A stretch of DNA of 64,000 bases from Acanthamoeba sp. SK_2022b (GCA_027943245.1 JANDJZ010001755.1:62001-126000); one strand, 5' to 3'; counted from the first letter of the stretch, positions 9,482 to 19,111 are shown. A program made the numbers and translations. Notes: generated from the letters alone by a model not told the origin.

Positions 9482-10300
9482 ATGAGCTACCGCGTCATCG
9501 CCCTCGATCTTGACGGCACCCTGCTGGACAACCAAAAACGCATCTTACCGCAGTCGCTGGAAGCGCTGGCGCAGGCGCGCGCCGCCGGCATCCAGGTGGT
9601 GGTGGTCACCGGCCGCCACCACGTCGCCATCCATCCGTTCTACCAGGCGCTGCAGATAGACACCCCGGCCATCTGCTGCAACGGCACCTACCTGTATGAT
9701 TTTCAGCAGAAGAAGGTGCTGGCGGCCGATCCTCTGGCGAAAGATCAGGCCAAGCAGGTGCTGCAGATGCTCAAACAGACCGACATTCACGGGCTGATGT
9801 ATGTTGACGACGCCATGCTCTACCAGGAGCCGAGCGGCCACGTGACCCGCTCGCTGGCCTGGGCCGAAACCCTGCCGGTAGCGCAGCGCCCAACGCTGCT
9901 GCAGGTCGGCAGCCTGGCGCAGGCGGCCGACGACGCGCAGGCGATCTGGAAATTCGCCACCTCGCACGCCGATACCCTGGCGCTGCGCGAGTTTGCCGAC
10001 ACGGTGGAGAAAGAGCTGGGGCTGGCATGCGAATGGTCCTGGCACGATCAGGTGGATATCGCCAAAGGCGGCAACAGCAAAGGCAAGCGCCTGCGCCAAT
10101 GGGTGGAGTCGCAGGGGCTGAGCATGGATCAGGTGGTGGCATTCGGCGACAACTACAACGACATCAGCATGCTGGAAGCGGTCGGGTTGGGCGTGGCGAT
10201 GGGCAACGCCGATGACGCGATCAAGGAACGCGCCGATCTGGTGATCGCCGATAACCTGCAGCCGGGCATCGCCGAGGTGATCCGCACCCGCGTGCTGTAA
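9482..10300 (+). CDS. ybhA: HAD-family pyridoxal phosphate phosphatase
   Basis: A 272-residue HAD hydrolase of the Cof type. Motif I is ALDLDGTLLDN, motif II is VVVTGRHH, and motif IV is VAFGDNYNDISML. The E. coli homologue dephosphorylates pyridoxal 5'-phosphate and several sugar phosphates. The start MSYRVIALDLDGT was chosen; two earlier in-frame starts (9353 and the ATG at 9458) would add an unconserved extension. It sits between pgl and modC, as in E. coli. Confidence 0.92.
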   Translation: MSYRVIALDLDGTLLDNQKRILPQSLEALAQARAAGIQVVVVTGRHHVAIHPFYQALQIDTPAICCNGTYLYDFQQKKVLAADPLAKDQAKQVLQMLKQTDIHGLMYVDDAMLYQEPSGHVTRSLAWAETLPVAQRPTLLQVGSLAQAADDAQAIWKFATSHADTLALREFADTVEKELGLACEWSWHDQVDIAKGGNSKGKRLRQWVESQGLSMDQVVAFGDNYNDISMLEAVGLGVAMGNADDAIKERADLVIADNLQPGIAEVIRTRVL

Positions 10301-10307
10301 TCTTTTC

Positions 10308-10326
10308 GCCCTCCCGCAGGGAGGGC
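10308..10326. terminator. Hairpin between convergent ybhA and modC
   Basis: gccctccc (10308-10315) pairs with gggagggc (10319-10326) around a GCA loop. The T-tract is poor on both sides, so this is a probable but weak bidirectional terminator. Confidence 0.5.
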
Positions 10327-10331
10327 CTGTC

Positions 10332-11399
10332 TTAGCGGCTCTCGCGGCTGATCGACACGCTCTTCACCTGCGCGTACAGCCACTGCCCGGGGCGGATCGC
10401 CAGTTCGTCTCGCGCCCACGGCGTGATCCGCGCCCACAGCACGTGTTCCCCGACCGCCAGCTTCACTTCCACCTGCCCGTCCACGTCCAGACACTCGCTT
10501 ACCTTGGCCGGCAACACGTTGCGAATGCTGCTGTTGACCGGCGGCTGCAGCACCAGCGAGACGTCGGCGGCGTTGATGCGAATGCGCAGCTGGGTGCCCA
10601 GTTCGGCGTCGATACCGCTGACCCACAGCCTTTGATCGCCGAGCGCCAGCGCGGTCATGGCATAGCGCTGATGATGCTCAATCACGCTGACGCGCAGCAC
10701 GCTGCTCTGATCTTCACGCTGCAGCCACGGCCGCAGCGCGCTGCTGGCCCAGACGGCTTCCAGCCCGCCGAACGCACGCACCTCGCCGCGATCCAGCACC
10801 ATCACCTGCTCGGCCAGGCGCAGGATCTCGTCCAGGCTATGGCTGACGTAGAGGATGGGGATGTTGACGTCCTGTGCCAACCGCTCCAGATACGGCAGCA
10901 GCTCGCGTTTGCGCGGCAGATCGAGCGAGGCCAGCGGCTCGTCCATCAGCAGCAGTTCCGGCGCGGTCAGCAGCGCGCGGCCGATCGCCACCCGCTGTTT
11001 TTCACCGCCGGAGAGCGTCAGCGGCAGCCGATTGAGCAACGGCCCGATGCCCAGCAGCTCGACGATAGTGTTGAACTGTGCGCGCATGCCGGCCGCCATG
11101 CCGTACTGCAGGTTGCCGCGCACCCGATAGTGCGGGAACAGCCGTGCATCCTGAAACACGTAGCCGATACGGCGCTTTTCCGGCGGCAGGCAAAGGCCAG
11201 CGGCGGTATCCACCAGCGTGCGGCCATTGAGCGCGATGCGCCCCTGCTGCAAACGGGTCAGGCCGCCGATGGCGTTGATCAGGGAAGTTTTGCCCGCGCC
11301 GGACAGGCCGAAAATCGCGGTGATGCCCTGCGCCGGCAAATCGGCGCGGACGTTGAGATTAAGGTCGCCCAGCTGCTGCGAGAAATCCAGCTCCAGCAT
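10332..11399 (-). CDS. modC: Molybdate ABC transporter ATP-binding protein
   Basis: The 355-residue protein has Walker [10 protein letters not shown], signature [15 protein letters not shown], Walker B LLLMDEP and a C-terminal TOBE (molybdate-binding) domain from about residue 290. It powers molybdate import with ModB and ModA. Its ATG directly follows the modB stop, so modABC is one operon. Repression by ModE-molybdate at the site upstream of modA is expected. Confidence 0.97.
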   Translation of the reverse strand: MLELDFSQQLGDLNLNVRADLPAQGITAIFGLSGAGKTSLINAIGGLTRLQQGRIALNGRTLVDTAAGLCLPPEKRRIGYVFQDARLFPHYRVRGNLQYGMAAGMRAQFNTIVELLGIGPLLNRLPLTLSGGEKQRVAIGRALLTAPELLLMDEPLASLDLPRKRELLPYLERLAQDVNIPILYVSHSLDEILRLAEQVMVLDRGEVRAFGGLEAVWASSALRPWLQREDQSSVLRVSVIEHHQRYAMTALALGDQRLWVSGIDAELGTQLRIRINAADVSLVLQPPVNSSIRNVLPAKVSECLDVDGQVEVKLAVGEHVLWARITPWARDELAIRPGQWLYAQVKSVSISRESR

Positions 11400-12089
11400 T
11401 TACACCCCCATCCGTTTGCGGCCCCAGCGGGCCAGCCATTCGGACACCATCAGCGAAGCCAGCGACAGCACGATGGCGATCGCGCACAGCCGCGCGGCGG
11501 CGGCTTCCGCCCCCGGCGTTTCGATCAGCGTATACATCGCCAGCGGAATGGTGCGGGTTTCACCGGGAATGTTGGAGACGAAGGTGATGGTGGCGCCAAA
11601 CTCCCCCAGAGAGCGGGCGAAGGCCAGCACCACGCCGACAATGACGCCGGGCAACGACAGCGGCAGCGTGATGGTGAAAAACACCCGCCACGGGTTGGCG
11701 CCCAGCGTGCGCGCCGCCTGCTCCAGCCGGGTATCCACCGCCTCCAGCGCCAGCCGGATGGCGCGCACCATCAGCGGAAACGCCACCACCGCCGATGCCA
11801 GCGCGGCGCCGCGCCAGCTAAAGCTGAAGCTGAAGCCGAACCAGTCGTACAGCCACTCGCCGATGACGCCGCGCCGCCCCATGGCGATCAGCAGCAAATA
11901 GCCGACTACCACCGGGGGCAGCACCAGGGGCAGGTGAATGACGCCGTCCAGCAGCGCCTTGCCGGGAAAGCGGCAACGCACCAGCACCCAGGCCATCAGA
12001 ATGCCGAACGGCAGGCTGCAGACCACCGCCAAACCGGAGACTTTCAGGCTCAGCTCAACCGCCTGCCACTCGTACTCACTCAGAATCAT
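11400..12089 (-). CDS. modB: Molybdate ABC transporter permease
   Basis: A 229-residue inner-membrane permease with five to six hydrophobic segments and the EAA-type loop EQAARTLGANPWRVFFTITLP that docks onto ModC. It starts MILSEYEWQAVELSLKVS, as ModB does. Its ATG overlaps the modA stop by four bases (ATGA), a sign of translational coupling. Confidence 0.96.
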   Translation of the reverse strand: MILSEYEWQAVELSLKVSGLAVVCSLPFGILMAWVLVRCRFPGKALLDGVIHLPLVLPPVVVGYLLLIAMGRRGVIGEWLYDWFGFSFSFSWRGAALASAVVAFPLMVRAIRLALEAVDTRLEQAARTLGANPWRVFFTITLPLSLPGVIVGVVLAFARSLGEFGATITFVSNIPGETRTIPLAMYTLIETPGAEAAAARLCAIAIVLSLASLMVSEWLARWGRKRMGV

Positions 12090-12859
12090 TTACGCGGGGT
12101 GAATCCATAATGTTCAAAAATAGCGGCCGCTTCCGGGCCCTTCAGATAGGTATAGAAAGCGCTGACCGTCGGATTTTGACGATCTTTCACAATCGCCATC
12201 GGATATTCAACCGGTTTGTGGCTGTCTTCCGGGAATACGCCCACCACTTTCACCTTGTCGCTGGCGACCGCGTCGGAGCCGTAGACGATGCCGAGCGGCG
12301 CTTCACCGCGCTCCACCAGCGCCATCGCGCTGCGCACGTTGTTGGCGCGCGCCAGTTTCGGCTCCAGCGCACTCCAGGCGCCCAGGTGTTCCAGCGCCTC
12401 TTTGGCGTAGATACCGGCCGGCACGTGATCCGGATCGCCCACCGCCAGACGGCCGCCGTTGAGCAGCTTGGTCCAGTCGGTCTGCTTGTCGATGGCGATC
12501 TTATCTTGCTTATCGCTCTTGGCGGCGATCAGCACCAGTTCGTTGCCCAGCAGCGTATAGCGGGTGTCTTTCACCATCTGCTGCTTGTCGATGGCGTAAT
12601 CCATCCACTGTTGATCGGCGGAGATGAACAGATCGGCCGGGGCGCCCTGCTCAATTTGGCGCGCCAGCGTCGAAGAGGACGCAAAGGAGGAAACCACCTG
12701 CACATCCTTGCCTTTTTGGTACTGGGTGGCGATGTCCTGCAGCGCGTTGGTCAGCGACGCGGCGGCGAACACGGTGATCTTTTCCGCCGCCGAAGCCTGT
12801 GCCACCAGGCCCGATGCCAACACGATCCCGCCAACCCATTTGGTCCATTGCTGTTTCAT
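12086..12859 (-). CDS. modA: Periplasmic molybdate-binding protein
   Basis: A 257-residue substrate-binding protein with a cleavable signal peptide (MKQQWTKWVGGIVLASGLVAQASA) and a mature start AEKITVFAAASLTNALQDIA typical of ModA. It captures molybdate or tungstate in the periplasm. MKQQW, preceded by GGAG, was preferred over an upstream in-frame ATG (12892). The ModE box lies about 40 bases upstream. Confidence 0.97.
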   Translation of the reverse strand: MKQQWTKWVGGIVLASGLVAQASAAEKITVFAAASLTNALQDIATQYQKGKDVQVVSSFASSSTLARQIEQGAPADLFISADQQWMDYAIDKQQMVKDTRYTLLGNELVLIAAKSDKQDKIAIDKQTDWTKLLNGGRLAVGDPDHVPAGIYAKEALEHLGAWSALEPKLARANNVRSAMALVERGEAPLGIVYGSDAVASDKVKVVGVFPEDSHKPVEYPMAIVKDRQNPTVSAFYTYLKGPEAAAIFEHYGFTPRK

Positions 12860-12896
12860 TGTTTTTCTCCGCAAGTTAACGTGCATTATCACTCTT

Positions 12897-12920
12897 CGTT
12901 ATATAAAAAATAATATAACG
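12897..12920 (-). promoter_or_regulatory. ModE operator upstream of modA
   Basis: A perfect inverted repeat, CGTTATAT, eight bases, ATATAACG, matches the E. coli modA ModE site in half-sites and spacing. It lies 38 bases upstream of the modA ATG. ModE-molybdate binding here would repress modABC when molybdate is plentiful. Confidence 0.9.
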
Positions 12921-13017
12921 TTGCGCGAAAGCTTGTCATGCGGTTTATCGGCAAAGCGTGAGATAACTTGAGGAATGCCCGCCGGGCGATGCCGGCGGGT
13001 ATCAGGATGGGGAACGG

Positions 13018-13167
13018 TCAGTGCTGGGTGCGATTTTCTTTCGAACGGCCCACTTTGGAGAAGACGTTGAACACTTCGCCAAAACCGTAGATCAGGCCGA
13101 GGATCAGCGCCATGACCACCGGCACCATGACCACGGCAAACAACAGACTTTTCAATAATTCCAACAT
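13018..13167 (-). CDS. acrZ: AcrZ, small AcrAB-TolC pump accessory protein
   Basis: A 49-residue inner-membrane peptide starting [20 protein letters not shown], a single bent transmembrane helix followed by a short polar tail. It matches E. coli AcrZ, which binds AcrB and alters drug export. An AGG ribosome site precedes this ATG; an earlier in-frame start (13200) is rejected. The gene lies upstream of modA as in E. coli. A GC-rich hairpin with a poor T-tract (12978-12999) lies between acrZ and the ModE box. Confidence 0.93.
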   Translation of the reverse strand: MLELLKSLLFAVVMVPVVMALILGLIYGFGEVFNVFSKVGRSKENRTQH

Positions 13168-13313
13168 GATAGCCTCGCTTAACTGCCCATTGAGCGGCAA
13201 ATGCCTTTCACCGCATATCGGGTTATTCTAACCCAAAAAAATCGGTAAAACCGGAGTTATTTTAGCCAGCGGGGCGAAATTGTGATCGGCTAAACGTGCC
13301 CTTTCCACCGGGC

Positions 13314-14102
13314 TCATGCCGGGGCGGGGTAATAGATCAGCGGCGGCGCATAGCCGGCGGGCGCCGCCAGCCGGGCCTCCACCCCGTACACCGCGCGAAT
13401 GTTCTCCGGCGTCAGCGCCTGCCGCGGCGCACCCGCCGCACAGACCCTGCCCCGCTGCAGCAGCGCCACCCGATCGCAATAGCAGGCGGCCAGATTCAGA
13501 TCGTGCAGCGTTACCACCACGCTGAGCTTCAGCTGCCGCAGCAAGGCCATAAACTGCTGCTGATGGGCGATATCCAGATGGTTGGCGGGCTCATCCAGCA
13601 GCAGCCACGGCGTTTGCTGCGCCAACGCGCGCGCCAGGTGCACCCGCTGCCGTTCGCCGCCGGACAGCCGCTGCCAATCGCGATCGGCCAGGTGGCTGAT
13701 GCCCACTTGCTCCATCGCCTGCCCGGTGAGACGGCGATCTTCGGGGCCGAAACCGCGCCAGCGGCCGATATGGGCCAGGCGCCCCAGCAGCACCGCCTCC
13801 TTCACCGGCAGCGCGAAGGCGCCGGGGGCGGATTGCTCGAGAAAGGCGATGCGCCTGGCGCGCTCCCGCCCGGAAAACGCAGTAATTTCGCGCCCTTCCA
13901 GCCAAACATGGCCCCCGGCGGCAGGCTGCAACCCGGCCAGCAGCTTGAGCAACGTGGATTTACCGCTGCCGTTGACGCCGAGCACGCCGGTGACCTCACC
14001 GGGCAAGGCGCAGAAATCCAGATTTTCCAGCACCGTGCGTTCGCCCGCTCGCCAGCTCACCGCTTCGGCGCGCAGGCCGGATCGCGCTTTTTCAATCGTC
14101 AT
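13314..14102 (-). CDS. Iron/corrinoid-type ABC transporter ATP-binding protein (FecE/FhuC-like)
   Basis: A 262-residue ATPase with Walker A GVNGSGKST, signature LSGGERQRVHLARALAQ and Walker B LLLDEPANHLDI, typical of the siderophore/heme/B12 importer class. The ATG at 14102 overlaps the permease stop (ATGA). It is the last gene of a five-gene operon: TonB receptor, binding protein, methyltransferase, permease, ATPase. The operon sits between acrZ and modE, which are close neighbours in E. coli, so it is an insertion relative to that order. The substrate is not known from sequence. Confidence 0.9.
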   Translation of the reverse strand: MTIEKARSGLRAEAVSWRAGERTVLENLDFCALPGEVTGVLGVNGSGKSTLLKLLAGLQPAAGGHVWLEGREITAFSGRERARRIAFLEQSAPGAFALPVKEAVLLGRLAHIGRWRGFGPEDRRLTGQAMEQVGISHLADRDWQRLSGGERQRVHLARALAQQTPWLLLDEPANHLDIAHQQQFMALLRQLKLSVVVTLHDLNLAACYCDRVALLQRGRVCAAGAPRQALTPENIRAVYGVEARLAAPAGYAPPLIYYPAPA

Positions 14103-15124
14103 GCATTGACCTTCCGATACAGCAACAGCAGGAATACCGGCACCCCCAACAGCGCCGTCAGCACGCCGACCGGCAGCTCGCGCGGGGCAAACAGCGTTCT
14201 GGCCAGCGTGTCCGCCGCCACGGCGAACAGCGCGCCGCACAGCGCGCTGGCCGGCAACAACAGCCGATGCCGCGAGCCGACCAGCCGCCGGGCGACATGC
14301 GGCACCGTCAGCCCGATAAATCCCACCGCGCCGCTGAACGCGACGATCGCCGCCGTCAGCGCGGTGGTCACCACATACAGCAGCAGCTTCAGCGGAGCCA
14401 CCGCCACCCCCAACGAAGCGGCGGTCACGCCGCCGAACGCCAGCGCGTCCAGCTCACCCGCCCGCAGCCAACAAAGCAGCAGCGCCGCCGCCAGCGCCAG
14501 CCCGCACAGCCCGACCTGCGGCCAGCGCGCGTCGCTGAACGATCCCAGTAGCCAGAACATCACGCCGCGCGTGGCGTTGGCGTCCGCCTGCCAGAGGGTG
14601 ATCAGCGAAGTCAACGCAGAAAGCAGCTGCGTCACCGCCACCCCGGCCAGAATAAACAGCGTGGACTCCCCCTGCAGCGAACGCCCGGCCAGCAGCATCA
14701 CCAACGCAAATGCTCCCAGCGCGCCGATAAACGCGCCTCCGGACACCGACAGCAGGCCGCCCCCCAGCCCCAATACCAATACCGTTACCGCCCCCACGCC
14801 GGCGCCGGAGGAGATGCCCAGCACCCAGGGATCGGCCAGCGGGTTGCGGGTCAGCGACTGCAGCACGGTGCCCGCCAACGCCAGCCCGGCGCCGGCCAGC
14901 GCCGCCAACAGCGCGCGCGGCATCCGCAGCGACCAGATGATGCGCTGATACACCTCGGCGTCGGTCGCCGCGCTGCCGCTGACGCCGAATACGATGCGCC
15001 AGGCATCGTGCCACGCGATCGGCGCAGGCCCCGACAAGGTGGCGCCCAGCAGGGCCAGCGGCAACGCCGCCGCCAGCAACAGCAGCCAGCCGGCCTCACG
15101 GCCGGGCAATAACCGCCGGATCAT
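14099..15124 (-). CDS. FecCD-family ABC transporter permease
   Basis: A 341-residue permease with about nine to ten hydrophobic segments and the FecCD hallmarks RMPRALLAALAGAGLALAG and NPLADPWVLGISSGAGVGA. It forms the inner-membrane channel for ferric siderophores, heme or corrinoids. Only one permease gene is present, so it probably works as a homodimer, as BtuC does. It overlaps the ATPase gene by four bases and follows the methyltransferase gene with a one-base gap. Confidence 0.92.
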   Translation of the reverse strand: MIRRLLPGREAGWLLLLAAALPLALLGATLSGPAPIAWHDAWRIVFGVSGSAATDAEVYQRIIWSLRMPRALLAALAGAGLALAGTVLQSLTRNPLADPWVLGISSGAGVGAVTVLVLGLGGGLLSVSGGAFIGALGAFALVMLLAGRSLQGESTLFILAGVAVTQLLSALTSLITLWQADANATRGVMFWLLGSFSDARWPQVGLCGLALAAALLLCWLRAGELDALAFGGVTAASLGVAVAPLKLLLYVVTTALTAAIVAFSGAVGFIGLTVPHVARRLVGSRHRLLLPASALCGALFAVAADTLARTLFAPRELPVGVLTALLGVPVFLLLLYRKVNA

Positions 15125-15125
15125 G

Positions 15126-15881
15126 CTATTTCCAGCCTGCGATCACATAGTCGTCCAACAGCTGCCACACCGTCCCCGCCTCGCTGAAACCGGCCTGCCT
15201 GAGGGCCGCGAGCTGGAAATCCACCGGCGTCGGCGGCGGCACCGGGCGGCCGGCGAACAGCGCTTCACGCTCGGCCTGATAAGCGGCCAGCGTCGGCGAT
15301 TGCAGCGCGCCCGCAAACCAGCGATCCCAATCCTCGACGCCGTTGTCCCAGGCGCGCTGTTGGGTCTGCTCGTCGTGCCGCTCCGCCAACGCTTTCAGCC
15401 GCGGCTGACGCTGGTCATAGCGCTGATGATCGGCGTTCAGGAACACGCCGCCGTCGGCTAGCAGCCCGGCAACGTTGCGGTACAGCGCCAGCTGCTGCTC
15501 GGGCATCAGCCAGTGCAGCGCCGTGCTGGATACCGCCGCCTGTGGCGCGGGGCCGGACAGCGCGGCAAAACAGGCCGGATCCGCCAGATCGGCCTGCAGA
15601 ATGCGGATCCGATCGCCGTACTCCGCCAGCGCACCGCGCGCCACCGCCAGCAACAGCGGATCGAGATCGATGGCGGTCACCCTGGCCTGCGGAAAGCGCT
15701 GCAAAATGCGCAGGCTCAGCGATCCCGGGCCGCAGGCCAGATCCACCACGTGAAAATCCTGGCCGGCGGCCAGCGCCAGCACCTCCAGCTGGGCGTTAAA
15801 ACGCGCTTCCCGTTCGGCGATGTAGGCCGCCTGCTGGCGATCCCAGGAGTCCAGCAGCGAAGAGAATGAAACGGCAGTCAT
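15126..15881 (-). CDS. Class I SAM-dependent methyltransferase in a metal-chelate uptake operon
   Basis: A 251-residue methyltransferase with motif I VVDLACGPGSLSLR (about residues 60-73), the acidic ribose contact AIDLDPLLL, and a motif II-like stretch. It resembles small-molecule methyltransferases, not rRNA or DNA enzymes. It lies between the binding-protein gene (one base away) and the permease gene (one base away), so it is surely co-transcribed with the importer. That suggests it acts on the imported chelator or on something made from it, but no substrate can be named. Confidence 0.82.
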   Translation of the reverse strand: MTAVSFSSLLDSWDRQQAAYIAEREARFNAQLEVLALAAGQDFHVVDLACGPGSLSLRILQRFPQARVTAIDLDPLLLAVARGALAEYGDRIRILQADLADPACFAALSGPAPQAAVSSTALHWLMPEQQLALYRNVAGLLADGGVFLNADHQRYDQRQPRLKALAERHDEQTQQRAWDNGVEDWDRWFAGALQSPTLAAYQAEREALFAGRPVPPPTPVDFQLAALRQAGFSEAGTVWQLLDDYVIAGWK

Positions 15882-15882
15882 A

Positions 15883-16911
15883 TCAAGGTTCCTTGTTGGA
15901 AAAAGTCGGCGCCTGCGGCGGCAAGGCCGCCAGGCCCCGAATCAAACGGCCCAGCGCCGCCACGGTGCGGGCGGAAGGGTCCATGTCGTAACCGGGGAGG
16001 ATCACGTAGCGCCGCTGACGCACGGCGCGCAGCGTCGCGGTCAGCGGGTGATGTTCCAGAAAGGCGATTTTGTCGGCCGCGCTGTCGCCGAGGCCGCCGC
16101 GCGGCAGATCGCCAAGCACGATCGCATCCGGATCGCGGGCGGCGATAACCTCCCAGGACACCGTCGGCCACAGCTCGGGCCGATCGCCGAACAGGTTTTC
16201 GCTACCGACGCTGCGGCTCAGCAAACCTGGCGCGCCGCAGCAGCCCGCCACGTAGGGCGTTTGCGTGCCGGCATACCACCACAGCAGACGTAAATGCGGC
16301 AGCGGCGCGCGCTGCGCCTCAAACGCCCTCAGCTGCCCGCGCAGCCGCGCGACCAGCGCTTCACCGGCGCTGCTGACGTTGAAAATGCGCGCCAGCTCCC
16401 GCAGCTCGGTGAAAATGTCTTCGAACGTCAGCGCGGCGGCGATCGCGCTTTGCTGGCCGCTGCAGGCGCCGGGAGAGAGATAAGTGCCGATGCCCCATTC
16501 TGCCAGCCGCGCCCGATCGGGCGTTTCCGGGCTGTGCAGCCAGTAATAGCTAGCCGAATAGACAAAATCCGGCCGCATCAGCAGCAACGCTTCCGCCGTG
16601 GGCGGCGCCGGGCTGGTGGGCGCCTGCAATGTCTCGGCCGGCGCCGTCGGCGCGGGATCGCGCGCGCGGTCATACCCGACCACGCCGATCGCACGGCCAG
16701 CCAGCCCCAGCGCCAGCAGGTTTTCCAACGCCGGGTTGGCGTAAACCAGCACCCGCTGCGGCGGCTGCGGATAATCGCGCGTTACCCCGCAATTTTGCAG
16801 GCTGACGGCATCGGCACGCAGCGGCGCACCGCCGCCCAATCCCAGGGCGCACAACAGCAGGGCAAGCCAGCCTTTCACGCCGTCAGAACCTGACCGACAC
16901 GAAGGTTTCAT
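15883..16911 (-). CDS. Periplasmic metal-chelate-binding protein (FecB/BtuF-like)
   Basis: A 342-residue protein with a hydrophobic export segment near the N-terminus (KGWLALLLCALGLGGG) and the class III binding-protein layout: RVLVYANPALENLLALGL near the start and DPDAIVLGDLPRGG in the C-terminal lobe. It would pass substrate from the TonB receptor to the permease. The ATG lies 29 bases inside the receptor gene; a GTG at 16878 would give a shorter signal peptide but has no better ribosome site. It has several cysteines (AGCCGAPG, GACSGQQ), unusual for the family. Ligand unknown. Confidence 0.85.
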   Translation of the reverse strand: MKPSCRSGSDGVKGWLALLLCALGLGGGAPLRADAVSLQNCGVTRDYPQPPQRVLVYANPALENLLALGLAGRAIGVVGYDRARDPAPTAPAETLQAPTSPAPPTAEALLLMRPDFVYSASYYWLHSPETPDRARLAEWGIGTYLSPGACSGQQSAIAAALTFEDIFTELRELARIFNVSSAGEALVARLRGQLRAFEAQRAPLPHLRLLWWYAGTQTPYVAGCCGAPGLLSRSVGSENLFGDRPELWPTVSWEVIAARDPDAIVLGDLPRGGLGDSAADKIAFLEHHPLTATLRAVRQRRYVILPGYDMDPSARTVAALGRLIRGLAALPPQAPTFSNKEP

Positions 16912-19042
16912 AGCTGCGCGGCGGCGCGATCAGCGCCTGGTCCGGGTAGGTACGCTGATAGGCGTACAGCTGGTTGGTGGCGTTGCGAATGCGAAAACCG
17001 ACATCGACGATCGGCGTCAGCTGATAGTCTGCCGCCAGATCGAGCGTGGTGTACGCGCGCATCTTGCGCCGGTTGGCGTCGTCGTTGTAACTGCTGCCGA
17101 CGTAGCGCAGTGAAGAAGCCAGCCCCATGCGCTCCGTCGCCTGATAATGCACGCTGAGGTTGGCGGTCCAGTCCGGGATATAGGCCGGGCGATTGCCGTT
17201 GTAGCTGCGCAGCGGGCTACCGCCGCGATAGTCGTCGTAGCGGGCATGCGTGTAGGCGGCGTTGCCGGCCAGCTCCCAGCGTTCGTCGGGACGCAGCACC
17301 ACGCCAAGCTCGATGCCGCGCGACGTCTGCCTGCCTACCGCATTCAACGCATCCGGCCGCTGCGCGTCGGGCACAAACAGGTTGTCCTTGCGCAGTTCGT
17401 ACAGCGCCAGCGTCGCCTCGCCCTTGTTCCCCCAGAACTGCCCTTTGGCGCCGGCCTCCCACTGGCGCGCTCGCGTCAGCGGCAGATCGGTCTGCGTTGG
17501 GCTGAGGAAGAACAGATCGTTGCCCGGCTCCTGGCCGGTGGTGTAGTTGGCGTAGAGCGTGAGGTTGTCGGTCAATGCATAGCTGGGGCCCAGGCTCCAG
17601 GTGCTGAAAACGTAGGTGTGCGCGCGGCTCTCTTCCTGCGGCCCCTGGAAGCGCCAGTCCATGTTCATATGGTTGTAGCGCAGCTGGCCCAGCAACGCTA
17701 AACGCTCGGTCAGGCTGAAGCGATCCTCGAGAAAGGCGGCGTACTGGTTCTGGGTGACGTGGCGCACCGGCGCGCGTTGGCGGTCGGTACCCTGGGCGAA
17801 CGGCTCTCTGGGCGGCGCGCCAAGCGGCACGTCTTCCGAGCCGGGGAAACCGTTGGAATAATACTGAAAATGCCGCTTGCTCAGATCGAGGCCGACCAGC
17901 AACCGGTTATCAAAACCGGCGATGGCGCGGTCGAACACCAGCGAACTGCGGTTGCCGATCAGATCGTCGTCGTGCGCCAGGACGCCGAAGGAGTCGCGGT
18001 TGACGTCGCCGGGCCGGGCCGCCGCCGCGACGCGGAAGCGCTCGACGTTGCGCCATTCGCGAAAGCCGCTGTAGTAATAGAATTGGTTATGCCATTCCAC
18101 TTCGGGCGTCATAAACCAGTCCAGGCTGGCCTGAAATGCGGTGGCGTTGCTCTGGATGCGGCTGTCGGTCAGGTTGTTGTAATTGATGTCGCGCAGCTCG
18201 CCGGCAATGCGCCCGTCCAGCAGCGGCGTGCCGTAGTAAGGGTTGTTGGTGCGGTTGAGCATGCGGTCCAGGCTAAGCGTCAACAGCGCATCGTCCGTCA
18301 GCTTAAACAGCAGCGAGCCGGAAACCCGCTTCTGCCGATCGCGTTCATACTGCACGTTGCTGCCGCTGTCGTTGCCGCTGACGTCCAACCGGTACGCCAC
18401 CGCATCGTCCACCAGCGCGCCGCCGGCCCCCAGATGCAGACGCTGGCTGCGGTAGCTGCCGAAGCCATAATCGAGCTCGAGCGGCTGGCGGCTGAAGGTC
18501 GGCCGCCGCGAGATCAGGTTGACGCTGCCGCCCGCGGCGCTCAGGCCGTTCAAGGCCGATCCCGGCCCGCGCAGTACCTCGATGCTGTCGTAATGCGCCG
18601 GATCGCCCAGCTGCAGCGTGCTGCCGGGCATCTCCACGCCGTTATACAACCAGGCGATAGGCCGGAAACCGCGCGCGGAAAAGTTATTGGACAACGTTGG
18701 CGAAGCGACGCCGGACAGACCGGTGGCATGCTCGACGGCGGCGGCCAGCGAGCGGTCGCCCCGCTGTTGGATCGCTCTTGCGCTGATGATATCGACGCTG
18801 CGCGGCGTCTCCCGAGCGGTCAGCCCGAGCTGCGAAGCGCTGCGGCTCACGGCGCTCAACGCATCATAGCGCCCGGCGGGGGCCGCCGCCTCCACCGTGA
18901 GCTGCTCTTCGCACCCCGTGGCATTGCGGGCTTTATCGCAGTCGGCAGCGAAAGCCAGCGGCGCCGTCAGTGCGCCGCCGACCCAGGCGGCAAGGCATAA
19001 AGATTTTCTGGGCGTGACAAGACGCCGGCGTGTCGTACTCAT
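16883..19042 (-). CDS. TonB-dependent outer-membrane metal-chelate receptor
   Basis: A 719-residue receptor. It has a signal peptide ending near AFAAD, a possible TonB box EEQLTVEAA, a plug domain (ETPRSVDIISARAIQQRG to AGGSVNLISRR) and a 22-strand barrel ending in the outer-membrane signature YETFVSVRF. It is closest in style to siderophore receptors such as FhuE or FoxA. The start at 19042 is set by AGGGA eight bases upstream; an ATG at 19051 directly abuts that site and is rejected. It is the first gene of the uptake operon and divergent from modE, which makes a molybdate-related role worth testing. Confidence 0.93.
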   Translation of the reverse strand: MSTTRRRLVTPRKSLCLAAWVGGALTAPLAFAADCDKARNATGCEEQLTVEAAAPAGRYDALSAVSRSASQLGLTARETPRSVDIISARAIQQRGDRSLAAAVEHATGLSGVASPTLSNNFSARGFRPIAWLYNGVEMPGSTLQLGDPAHYDSIEVLRGPGSALNGLSAAGGSVNLISRRPTFSRQPLELDYGFGSYRSQRLHLGAGGALVDDAVAYRLDVSGNDSGSNVQYERDRQKRVSGSLLFKLTDDALLTLSLDRMLNRTNNPYYGTPLLDGRIAGELRDINYNNLTDSRIQSNATAFQASLDWFMTPEVEWHNQFYYYSGFREWRNVERFRVAAAARPGDVNRDSFGVLAHDDDLIGNRSSLVFDRAIAGFDNRLLVGLDLSKRHFQYYSNGFPGSEDVPLGAPPREPFAQGTDRQRAPVRHVTQNQYAAFLEDRFSLTERLALLGQLRYNHMNMDWRFQGPQEESRAHTYVFSTWSLGPSYALTDNLTLYANYTTGQEPGNDLFFLSPTQTDLPLTRARQWEAGAKGQFWGNKGEATLALYELRKDNLFVPDAQRPDALNAVGRQTSRGIELGVVLRPDERWELAGNAAYTHARYDDYRGGSPLRSYNGNRPAYIPDWTANLSVHYQATERMGLASSLRYVGSSYNDDANRRKMRAYTTLDLAADYQLTPIVDVGFRIRNATNQLYAYQRTYPDQALIAPPRSYETFVSVRF

Positions 19043-19111
19043 GTGGAGCATCCCTGTGGTGAAATAAAAACCGGCCGTAAGCCGGCGTAAAGCCTTATTG
19101 TTTTTCTGTTA

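Noticed and set aside
12978..12999. Terminator after acrZ
   Set aside because: The stem cccgccgg/ccggcggg is good but no T-tract follows on the minus strand, so termination cannot be supported; acrZ read-through into modA remains possible.
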